Shown here: positions 18,701 through 26,298 of the stretch, in pieces | How the letters are laid out: the number at the start of each line of letters is the position of its first letter | How positions within the stretch are numbered: the first letter of the stretch is position 1 | NCBI GenBank assembly: GCA_002409965.1 | Contig: DHON01000043.1 | Span: 54,328 to 92,682 of the forward strand | DNA: 38,355 bases | Direction: 5' to 3' | DNA from: Firmicutes bacterium UBA5389 | GTDB lineage: Bacteria; Bacillota; DTU025 | Made by a program: the position numbers and the translations under genes | The notes under the pieces: model-generated | What the model was told of the DNA's origin: nothing | The model's database searches: none | What the model saw: only the letters and a program-made list of their open reading frames with translations

Positions 18701-21700
18701 GTTCAACAGGGTCATCCGCGCGCATCGCACGCAGTCGGCTACATTGACGCTGACGAACATCGGAGATGCCGCTCTGACATACACCGCCACCATTCCTCCA
18801 CCCGGAGTGATCCCAGAAGGCGCAGACATTGAGCCCCTGGGCGCAGGCGGTCCTGACCAGTTCGGCTACATGTGGACCGATTCCGATGAACCGGGCGGGC
18901 CCGCCTTCGATTGGGTGGAAATCCGCCAAGTCGGAACGAAGCTGAGCCTCGCCAACGACGGCGGCGTGCTTGTGAATCTGCCCTTTGAATTCCCGTTCTA
19001 CGGGCAGAAGAAGCAGTCGATTCGCATCTGTTCCGACGGTTATCTCACATTCGGAACGAAGGCGAACGCCTGGCAAAACAAGTCCATTCCCGATCCGGCG
19101 GATCCCAACGACTTGCTGGCAGTGTACTGGGAGGACCTCAACCCCAACACTGACTGGTATCTCGCCGGCGTGTACCACTACCACGATACTGCCAACAACA
19201 GATTCATCGTAGAGTGGTATGAAGTGGAGAGATCCTACAGCGGCGGATGCTACACATTCCAGGCCATCTTGTACCCCGATGGAACTATCGTGTATCAGTA
19301 CAAGGAGATAGACCTGCCCATGTCATACGTGAGCAGGGGCACCATCGGCATCGAGAATTCCACCGGCACAGACGGCCTCCAGGTACTGTACAACACGAGA
19401 GATTACATTCACGACAATCTCGCCATAAGGATAAAGCCGTTTTCGTGGCTTGATGTCACTCCGAGTCAGGGAAGTATCGAGCCGGGCCAGAGCGTGGAGC
19501 TAGGCTTAGTGTTCGACCTCACGCCTACCGGCTCGGGCCCAGTAGACGGCGCGATTGTCTTCCAGACAAACGACGTCCGCAAGCCCATGACGGTTATCCC
19601 GATTCACATCGAGGTTATCCCGAATCAGGCCCCCGTGATCACGGCAGCGGGCGCTAGCCCACGGACTGGCCCGAAGGCTACTGCCTTCCAGTTCGCAGCT
19701 GCGGCATATGATCCCGACGGGCAAGTCGCCGACAAGTACTGGACATTCGGCGACAACACGGCTGCTGTACATGAGTTCGCTCCCACGCACACGTACGCCG
19801 CGAACGGCAAGTACACAGCCATCTTCACCGCCGTCGACAACGATGGCTACACAACCTCCGCAAGCGTTATCGTCAACGTGACGGACCCAGCCTCCGCAAG
19901 CTGGAACCCGGCTGAGTTCACCTTCCGGCTTGCCGGAGGGCAGACGGCCGCCGGCACGCTGGCGCTTGCAAACGCCGGCCCCGGGGTCCTCGTATTCGGC
20001 AGCGACGAACTGCCCAATGCGGTGGCGAAACCTGAAAGGTCCCCGGCGGCAGGTTCTGCCGATCCGAATGCTAAGACGGTTGCAGGACTCCATGGCCCCG
20101 CCCCTGTTCCAGAGAGGTCGCCATGGCTTCCTCGGGACGTCGGCTCTGTCATCACGAGCTGGACATGCCCTCAGTCAATCGACCCCTGGGGCGTGGCAGT
20201 GCTCTATGGATCCGGCAACCTCGTGATCGGCGACGGCGCAGTCGACCCCACAGTCGACTACGTGATCACCCCCGAAGGCACATACACCGGCACCAGCTGG
20301 TCCGCGGATTTCGGCGGCTACTGGTCCGCCGACACGGCCTTCGATGGAACCTACATCTGGCAGGTCAATGTGGGCGGCGACAACGCCATTCACAAGATCG
20401 ACCCCGCAAATGGTCAGATAGTCGGTTCGATACAGAACTCAGCCTGGGCCAGCGTTTCGCAGCGCGGCCTGGCCTACAACTCCAACGACGACACCTTCTA
20501 CATCGGTGGCTGGAACGAAGACGTCATCTACAAGATCAAGGGCGAAAGCTGGGACAGCCGAGGAGAGGTAATCGAGCATTGGAGCATGGCAGGCGCCTCC
20601 ATCGCAGGTCTGGCTTACCACCCTGCGGCGAACGTCCTCGCTGTCAGCTCCAGCGAGCTATCGCTGGTCTACCTAGTCGACGCATCAAGCCACGCCACTG
20701 TCGGGCAGTTCCCGATCCCCGGCGCAATGGGCGGCGCGGGCTGCGAGTTCGATAGCGACGGAAACCTGTGGGTCGCAGCCTATGGCACTGGCAAGATGTA
20801 CCTTCTGGAGACTGGCCTCGGATCGATGGGCAGCAGTTCCTGGCTGACATGGGATCCGACTGAAGGCACGGTGGCTGCGGGCGCCAATGCCAGCATCACT
20901 GTGACTGTCGATGCGGAGAAGCTCAATCCCGGAGCTCACACAGGAACAGTAGTCCTGTTCACCAACGATATGAATAACCCCATGATCATGATCCCAGTCA
21001 CAGCCCAAGTCGCGGCGCCGCCGACGATCACAGAGGCGACCGCCTCCCCGACGCTGGGCGAGCCTGGCATGGAGGTTGCATTCCACGCGGCATACACGTC
21101 GCCGGAAACACCGGCGGCGAGCCATGCGTGGAACTTCGGGGACGGCCAATCCTCAACTGAGCTTGACGTGACGCATGTCTACGCCCAACCGGGCAAGTAC
21201 ACGGCAACGTTCACGGTCATCGATGAGATGGGCGCGACTGCGGAAGCCAGCTTCGAAATCGAAGTCAAGTGGATGCCGCGCGCTACAGTGGAACCGACGC
21301 AGATTGAGGTAACGCTGGCTCCGAAGGCTACGCACACTGAAACAGTAGCCATTGGCAATGCAGATGGCAACGCTGACCTCGAGTACACCATCAAGCTGCG
21401 CGAGGGCACCGCGCCCACAATCGTGATGCCCAAGCGTATTGGCATCGTGTCAGATCCGAGCGCCAATACAGCGCGAGGCCTGTACAGCTCAATCGACCCA
21501 GACGCCGTCAAGAAGGTATCCGCCTTTGTGCGGCCCGATGCCATGGGCAGTGTGATACTGTCGTGGCAGGTTCCATCGCAGATCGACCTGCCTTGGGGCT
21601 TAGGCTACAACGGCAATGTGTGGATATCCGACCCCATGGTGAAGAAGGACCACGTTGCAACGGCAGAGGGCGTCCACACCGGATCAATCTTCAACACGCC

Positions 21701-24700
21701 ATGGGCAAACCAGTGGCCGGCCGACATGGCGTACGACTCCAGCCGTGACCTGATGTGGCAGGTAAACGTAGGCGGCAACAACGGCATATACGGCCTCGAT
21801 CCGGCAACGGGCGCGGTCGTAGCAAGCATAACCTCAGGCGGCCAGTGGGCATCCACGTCCCAGCGCGGCCTTGCCTATGATGCCGCAACCGACACCTTCT
21901 ACATCGGAGGATGGAACGAGGACATAATCTACCACATCAACGGGCTCAGCCATTCAAGCCCCGGCTCGATAATAGAGGCCTACACATTCCCCGTGGGCAT
22001 ATCGGGCCTGGCGTGGCATCCCAACGGGATCTTGTTCGTGGCGAACAACGGCGAGCCTGACATGATCTTCGCACTCGACCTCGAGACGCTTGCGGTAGTC
22101 GCGCAGTTCCCGCACCCGTACGGCGGTGACTATAGCGGAGCGGGACTCGCGCTCTCCGGCGATGGCAATCTCTGGGTCGCATCTATGGACAACACGCGAG
22201 TCTACCTGATCGACACCGAGATGCCGCTGTCGACCGGAGGCGTGGTGATCGATCCCACAAGCGGCACGGTAGTAAAGGGCACAAGCCAGGATATCAGCAT
22301 GACCATGGACGCTGCGAAACTTGGCCAGCCCGGTAAGGACGTGCGGAAGTACCTGGAGATTACAACGAACGACCCGTTCAAGCCGGCGCTCTTTGTGGAT
22401 GTGATAGTCCACATCGAAGGCGGCCCGACCATCACATCGGCAACTGCCACGCCGAATATCGGCCATCCGCCGCTCACAGTCGCGTTTGACGCCGCTGTGG
22501 AACCCGGCGCGAAGCCTATAACCGACTCCTGGTGGGAGTTCGGCGACGGCAGCGATCCCGTGCACGAGCTCCAGGTCGAGCATGTCTACGCGGAGCTAGG
22601 CGAATATGAGGCCATTCTGCACGTGATCGACGAGAACGAGGTCGAAGTGACCGCCAAGGTCACAATCACGGTTAAGTGGTTGCCTACTCTCGAGACGTAT
22701 CCGTCGTCCTTCGACGAGACGGTTCAAGTCGGCGAGCAGGAACAGACGGCGCTAACTGTGAGCAATGCCGGCGTGGCTCCGATGGACTTCCAGGTGTCAG
22801 TAGCGCCGAGCTTCGCCCAAAGCCCTGAGTGGAAGCGCTACACTGAGTCGAACCCCGCAAAGGGCGACTACGGAGCGGAGCCAAGGGGATATGCGGGCGC
22901 TGGGGCAGGCGGTCCCGACCAGTTCGGCTACGTGTGGATGGATAGCAACCAGCCGAACGGACCCGAGTTCAACTGGATCGAGATAAGCGATGTCGGAACC
23001 AGACTGGCGCTCACCGACGAGTCGAGCACAGACGTGAACCTGCCGTTTGCGTTCCCGTTCTACGGCGATGCGAAGAACAATGTTCGTGTGTGCTCCAACG
23101 GTTACTTGACCTTCGGAACAGGGCGCACCAGGTGGGACAACACGCCGATACCTGATTCATCGGATCCAAACAACCTGGTCGCGATGTTCTGGGACGACCT
23201 CAACCCAGGAGCTTCGGGCAGCGTCTACTACTACTACGATGAGACTGGCAATCAGTTCATCGTCGAGTACGAGGACGTGCCGAGATGGGGAGAGACAGGA
23301 ACCTTCACGTTCCAGGTGATACTCAAGCCTAACGGCACGATCCTCTACCAGTATCTGTCGATGGCAGGAAGCGTGACATCGGCCACCGTAGGCATTGAGA
23401 ACGACACGGGAACCGATGGACTGCAAGTGGTGTACAACGCTCCATACATCGAAGACGGCCTAGCACTCGCCTTCGCGCCCGTGGGCAAGATCCTGACGGT
23501 CAACCCGACCTCAGGCCACCTGCTGCCAGGCAGTCATCAGGACGTGGTAGTAACACTTGGCGACACGAGCGGAGTAGCTGGAGAGTTCTCACTCTACATA
23601 TACGTATCCGCCAACGACCCGTTCCGTCCGTTCGCCGCGATACCTGTGCACCTCGTGATCAACATGCCGCCTGCGGTGACCATCACGGCCCCCGCTGACG
23701 GAGCGGAGTTGCACGGCGTGACCGAAGTCAAGTGGTCGACCGCCGACCCTGATAACGCAGCGAATGAGCTGGCGATCGATCTATACTGGACTCGCGACGG
23801 CGAGACGTGGCACGCGCTCGGCGAGGGCATGGAAAACACCGGCGTGTTCCAATGGAACACCAGCGAAGTAGGCGCCGGAGGCGACACCTTCCGCCTGCGC
23901 GCAAGGGTAACCGACCCGATGGGCGCGTCATCAGATTACACCACCGGCGAATTCACCATCATCAACCTGCCGCCGATGGCCGCATTCAGCTTCACCCCAT
24001 CGCCCGCCACAAGGCGCGATGTTGTGAAGTTCACCGACGAGTCGACCGATGACGGCACGATCGTGGCATGGCTCTGGGAGTTCGGCGACGGTGCCACAAG
24101 CAACAATCAGAACCCAGAGCACCAGTACGCTTCGAAGGGTCAGTTCACTGTCAAGCTCACAGTCACCGACAACGGCGGGCTCTGGGCTACGGCTGAGAAG
24201 ACAGTCGATGTCGTCAACGTAGCGCCCACGGTCAAGCTGCTCACGCCTGAGGCCGGCGCTGTTTGGACCGGACAGCGAGCCATAACGTGGGAGGCATCCG
24301 ATCCCGACGGCGACACGCTCACGGTGAAGCTCGAGTATGACTACCTGGCCGACGACTTTGGCTGGGGTGTCATAGCTGAGAACCTGGACAACACAGGCCA
24401 GTATGTGTGGGACACGACCAAGCTGACAAGGGGCGGCAGGTACAAGGTGAGAGTCACAGCTGCCGACCCAAGCAACGCAACCGCGCACGATGTGAGCGAC
24501 GAGTTCACCATAGTGGTACTCACCCATGCTGTCATGGCCGCTCCCAACCCCGCGCGCAACCGAGTGACGTTCTACTACGATATCCCTGCCGATGGAACGC
24601 TGCACGTGTACGATATCTCGGGCCGTCTCATCTACAGCGCTGAGCTGCCGGCAGCGATAAACGCGTACGAGTGGAACCTCACCGCAGGCGATAGGCCTCT

Positions 24701-24779
24701 GGCCAACGGCGTCTACCTGTACATCGTAGTCTACGAAGCAGGTAAGTCGGAAGTCGGCAAGCTTGTCATCAACCGCTAG
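15732..24779 (+). CDS. Giant secreted subtilisin-like (S8) protease with PKD, nidogen-like and propeller modules and T9SS-like sorting domain, copy 2
   Basis: A 3015-aa paralogue of the upstream protease, colinear domain by domain. Signal peptide about 1-30; I9-like prodomain; S8 domain with Asp190 (VIDTG), His255 (HGTHCAG), AAGNSG and Ser424 (GTSMATPHVSG); PKD1 about 494-580; nidogen-like 1; PKD2 about 893-980; nidogen-like 2; PKD3; propeller-like 1 about 1387-1763; PKD4; propeller-like 2 about 1850-2232; PKD5; nidogen-like 3 about 2318-2643; Ig-like; PKD6 about 2748-2832; Ig-like; T9SS type A/FlgD-like domain 2935-3015 (APNPARNRVTFYYDIP, VYDISGRLI, LANGVYLYIV). It has six PKD domains against eight in copy 1. 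The ribosome binding site (AAAGGGG, 12 nt before ATG 15732) is weaker than that of copy 1, so expression may differ. A barrel gene follows after 111 nt. Confidence 0.92.
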   Translation: MVRSHRKTALLTVALFALAALTFATGQTLATETAGQPRGGWQPGPLEYHPSRVIVRFADTVTANAAADSITRLGYSLRRAADFEPSASFPGGLRIGIVELPDGARVDDAIIKLDAAPGVLYAERDYKQYRDTPVFPNDTHFSKTWGLHNENCQYKDPEMSGNPVDDADIDAPEAWAIGTGSSELIVAVIDTGVYVDHPDLNANIWRNPGEIPDNGIDDDGNGYIDDVYGWDFFDDDNTVYDPNQRDRYGDLNDDHGTHCAGTIGALGNNAMGVPGINWNVKIISLKFIGPDGGYTSDAILAMQYAHAKGAKVISCSWGGGPYEQSLKDAIEATNALVVCAAGNSGQNTDVSPHYPSSYTSENIISVAASMQNDQPCNYPGWWSTCYGLTSVDLFAPGGYIASTILPDPVPPTPTEAYAYFWGTSMATPHVSGVSALLASTHPAVPLYQGAPGWSAGMPTVKDAILTTVDVKTAFQGKVATGGRMNAAAAIESIGGPVITSVEAAPTYGPPPLTVAFSATAQSTGAEITDKWWSFGDGSESVHEWNATHVYTEEGLFTASFHVVDADQNERSATIEINVFFPPIIGVEPSALTADLVWGDVEEHTLTITNDGLGELTYAADVALEGMIQPTSGRASNPLGSGGPDSFGYVWVDSDTEGVGLPEWIEISGIGTLLTLGDDKGIEVNLPFEFPFYGESKTKVNVCSNGYLTFGSKTTTYINARIPSTTEPNDLIAVFWDDLQPNKDPARVYYYGDDNVFVVQYQNVKPYGGAAAYTFQVVLTPAGTITYHYKTMPGAFLDEATIGIENKTGTVGLQVAYNEDYVHDDLAVMFMPTYVVIDKTSGVVAPGESDTITATFKAGRLAEGDWAASIRIACNDPVNPEVIVPAIMHVESRVEPQIESIAAEPWAGKAPLEVHFSARARDIDGVIVASEWNFGDESASVTGTLTPVHTYVADGEYTATLTVTDDDGLTATASVQVIVANLPKAEFDPASFNRVIRAHRTQSATLTLTNIGDAALTYTATIPPPGVIPEGADIEPLGAGGPDQFGYMWTDSDEPGGPAFDWVEIRQVGTKLSLANDGGVLVNLPFEFPFYGQKKQSIRICSDGYLTFGTKANAWQNKSIPDPADPNDLLAVYWEDLNPNTDWYLAGVYHYHDTANNRFIVEWYEVERSYSGGCYTFQAILYPDGTIVYQYKEIDLPMSYVSRGTIGIENSTGTDGLQVLYNTRDYIHDNLAIRIKPFSWLDVTPSQGSIEPGQSVELGLVFDLTPTGSGPVDGAIVFQTNDVRKPMTVIPIHIEVIPNQAPVITAAGASPRTGPKATAFQFAAAAYDPDGQVADKYWTFGDNTAAVHEFAPTHTYAANGKYTAIFTAVDNDGYTTSASVIVNVTDPASASWNPAEFTFRLAGGQTAAGTLALANAGPGVLVFGSDELPNAVAKPERSPAAGSADPNAKTVAGLHGPAPVPERSPWLPRDVGSVITSWTCPQSIDPWGVAVLYGSGNLVIGDGAVDPTVDYVITPEGTYTGTSWSADFGGYWSADTAFDGTYIWQVNVGGDNAIHKIDPANGQIVGSIQNSAWASVSQRGLAYNSNDDTFYIGGWNEDVIYKIKGESWDSRGEVIEHWSMAGASIAGLAYHPAANVLAVSSSELSLVYLVDASSHATVGQFPIPGAMGGAGCEFDSDGNLWVAAYGTGKMYLLETGLGSMGSSSWLTWDPTEGTVAAGANASITVTVDAEKLNPGAHTGTVVLFTNDMNNPMIMIPVTAQVAAPPTITEATASPTLGEPGMEVAFHAAYTSPETPAASHAWNFGDGQSSTELDVTHVYAQPGKYTATFTVIDEMGATAEASFEIEVKWMPRATVEPTQIEVTLAPKATHTETVAIGNADGNADLEYTIKLREGTAPTIVMPKRIGIVSDPSANTARGLYSSIDPDAVKKVSAFVRPDAMGSVILSWQVPSQIDLPWGLGYNGNVWISDPMVKKDHVATAEGVHTGSIFNTPWANQWPADMAYDSSRDLMWQVNVGGNNGIYGLDPATGAVVASITSGGQWASTSQRGLAYDAATDTFYIGGWNEDIIYHINGLSHSSPGSIIEAYTFPVGISGLAWHPNGILFVANNGEPDMIFALDLETLAVVAQFPHPYGGDYSGAGLALSGDGNLWVASMDNTRVYLIDTEMPLSTGGVVIDPTSGTVVKGTSQDISMTMDAAKLGQPGKDVRKYLEITTNDPFKPALFVDVIVHIEGGPTITSATATPNIGHPPLTVAFDAAVEPGAKPITDSWWEFGDGSDPVHELQVEHVYAELGEYEAILHVIDENEVEVTAKVTITVKWLPTLETYPSSFDETVQVGEQEQTALTVSNAGVAPMDFQVSVAPSFAQSPEWKRYTESNPAKGDYGAEPRGYAGAGAGGPDQFGYVWMDSNQPNGPEFNWIEISDVGTRLALTDESSTDVNLPFAFPFYGDAKNNVRVCSNGYLTFGTGRTRWDNTPIPDSSDPNNLVAMFWDDLNPGASGSVYYYYDETGNQFIVEYEDVPRWGETGTFTFQVILKPNGTILYQYLSMAGSVTSATVGIENDTGTDGLQVVYNAPYIEDGLALAFAPVGKILTVNPTSGHLLPGSHQDVVVTLGDTSGVAGEFSLYIYVSANDPFRPFAAIPVHLVINMPPAVTITAPADGAELHGVTEVKWSTADPDNAANELAIDLYWTRDGETWHALGEGMENTGVFQWNTSEVGAGGDTFRLRARVTDPMGASSDYTTGEFTIINLPPMAAFSFTPSPATRRDVVKFTDESTDDGTIVAWLWEFGDGATSNNQNPEHQYASKGQFTVKLTVTDNGGLWATAEKTVDVVNVAPTVKLLTPEAGAVWTGQRAITWEASDPDGDTLTVKLEYDYLADDFGWGVIAENLDNTGQYVWDTTKLTRGGRYKVRVTAADPSNATAHDVSDEFTIVVLTHAVMAAPNPARNRVTFYYDIPADGTLHVYDISGRLIYSAELPAAINAYEWNLTAGDRPLANGVYLYIVVYEAGKSEVGKLVINR

Positions 24780-24890
24780 CGCAGCGTGCTGGCATGAGCC
24801 GGAAGAATGGGCGGAGGGTGGCGCTCCACAGTGCCCCCTCCCGCCTCCCCAAGTCCTGGACACACTCGTGAACTAAGGAGGGGCGAGCAA

Positions 24891-25772
24891 ATGCGATTCA
24901 AAACAACAGCGCTTGTGCTTGCGTTGGCGCTTGCGTTCACTCTAGCGCCGGCAGCGGCGCGCGCAGCGGACGACGGTGTGGGCACAGCCGCATCGCTAGA
25001 CATAGGCATGGGCGCGCGGGCGCTAGGCATGGGGGGCGCCCACATCGCAGTGGCCGATGATGCCGCGGCGATCTACTACAACCCCGCCGGCCTTGCGTTG
25101 GTAAGCGGCAGAAACGTAACATCGCTTTACACCAGCCAGTTTGGGGCCGCAGGCTACGTTGCCCTAGGGTATGCACAGAAGAACATAGGTGTGGGCCTAC
25201 TGCGTCTGGATGCCTCTGGAATTGAGGAAACCGACGAGTTCGCCAACGTAACCGGGGTCTTCGGCGTGACCGACCTCGCGGCCATAGTCGGATACGGAGC
25301 GACAGTATTCTCCAACCTCAGTTTGGGGGCATCTGCCAAACTGTATCAGCAGACTCTGCCTGAGAACACTGGCCGGGGCGTGACGTTCGATGCCGGGGCC
25401 ATCCTCAGTCTCATTGACGGCAAGCTCCGCTTGGGCGCCGTGGGCCGCAATCTGATAGGATCTCTCAAGTACACCAGCGGCGAAACCGACCCCTTCGATC
25501 GCTCGTTCGGCGTCGGCGTAGCGTTCTGCCCGATCGAGAATCTGACCATTGCGGGCGACGCTGTTCTCAAGGGAGGGTTCACCGGCAAACTCGGCGCCGA
25601 GTACAGGTTCAAACAGATTGCCGTGAGAGCCGGAGGGTCATTCGGCGGCGGGCAGACGTCGATCACGGCCGGGGCAGGATTTGGGCTGCCTGGGTTCAGT
25701 ATCGACTATGCCTATCAGACGCACAACGTTCTGCCCGACAGCCACAGGCTGTCGCTGTGTGTGAAGTTCTAG
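24891..25772 (+). CDS. PorV/UPF0164-like outer-membrane beta-barrel protein, copy 2
   Basis: A 293-aa paralogue of the first barrel. ATG 24891 is preferred over an in-frame start 28 codons earlier, because AAGGAGGGGCG lies just upstream and the product then begins with a clean signal peptide (MRFKTTALVLALALAF...ARAA). It carries the same MGGAHIAVADDAAAIYYNP signature, Gly-rich strands (FDRSFGVGVAF, FSIDYAYQTH) and C-terminal Phe (LSLCVKF). The gene follows protease copy 2 by 111 nt on the same strand and should share its transcript. Role by family and context: outer-membrane receptor or shuttle for the protease's C-terminal domain. A generic fatty-acid-transporter-like barrel is the alternative. 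Confidence 0.85.
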   Translation: MRFKTTALVLALALAFTLAPAAARAADDGVGTAASLDIGMGARALGMGGAHIAVADDAAAIYYNPAGLALVSGRNVTSLYTSQFGAAGYVALGYAQKNIGVGLLRLDASGIEETDEFANVTGVFGVTDLAAIVGYGATVFSNLSLGASAKLYQQTLPENTGRGVTFDAGAILSLIDGKLRLGAVGRNLIGSLKYTSGETDPFDRSFGVGVAFCPIENLTIAGDAVLKGGFTGKLGAEYRFKQIAVRAGGSFGGGQTSITAGAGFGLPGFSIDYAYQTHNVLPDSHRLSLCVKF

Positions 25773-25801
25773 GAGGCAAGCAGGCCGTCAGAAGGCAACT
25801 A

Positions 25802-25831
25802 GGAATGGGGCGACATCGGTCGCCCCATTCT
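25802..25831 (+). terminator. Hairpin terminator after the second module
   Basis: A perfect 12-bp stem (25803-25814 with 25819-25830, core AATGGGGCGAC/GTCGCCCCATT) with an ATCG loop, 30 nt after the barrel stop. The tail TTCGTCTGTT is only moderately T-rich, so termination strength is uncertain. It marks the end of the duplicated region, before feoA. Confidence 0.65.
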
Positions 25832-25992
25832 TCGTCTGTTCGGCCTCCTTCGCCGCCCGTTCCGCCTCCCTTCCCGCCCGAACTCCGGACGCCTTCTGCC
25901 AACGGCACAGCCGCCTGCTTCGGCACATATGCTGTCAGGGCGCCCCTCGCGCGGCTGAGCCGGCGAGACTCGGCGCATTCGGGAGGCTAGGC

Positions 25993-26298
25993 ATGGAGAA
26001 CGCTCACGACCGCGAACCCGGGGCCATAGCCCTGAGTGATCTGCACATGGGCCAGACAGGAATCATACGTTCAGTCCTGGCAACCGGCATGGCGCGAAGC
26101 CGACTGCTGGATCTGGGATTTCTCTTCGGAACGCGGGTGACGGCGGTGCGTCGCGCCCCGCTTGGCGACCCGACAGCGTTCACGATTAGAGGCGCTATGC
26201 TCGCACTCCGAGCGCAGGACGCTTCGCTGGTGACTGTTACGCCAGTCGATAGCCCACAGATGAACACAGAAGCCGGAACGGGGGCTGGGGCATGCTGA
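25993..26298 (+). CDS. feoA: FeoA, ferrous iron transport accessory protein
   Basis: A 101-aa SH3-fold cytoplasmic protein that supports FeoB-mediated Fe(II) uptake. The family pattern is clear: LSDLHMGQTGIIRSV, then SRLLDLGFLFGTRV, RRAPLGDPTAFTIRG and LALRAQDASLVTV. The usual Pro in LGFxPGT is Phe here (LGFLFGT). ATG 25993 is preceded by GGGAGGCTAGGC. The 3' end overlaps the feoB start by 7 nt (stop TGA at 26296-26298, feoB ATG at 26292), showing translational coupling. The 220-nt gap upstream must hold the promoter; no Fur-box-like palindrome was recognised there. Confidence 0.92.
   Translation: MENAHDREPGAIALSDLHMGQTGIIRSVLATGMARSRLLDLGFLFGTRVTAVRRAPLGDPTAFTIRGAMLALRAQDASLVTVTPVDSPQMNTEAGTGAGAC

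Noticed and set aside
19506..20093. Minus-strand open frames inside protease copy 2
   Set aside because: Many long antisense frames arise across both proteases from codon bias. None has a plausible start site or recognisable motif.
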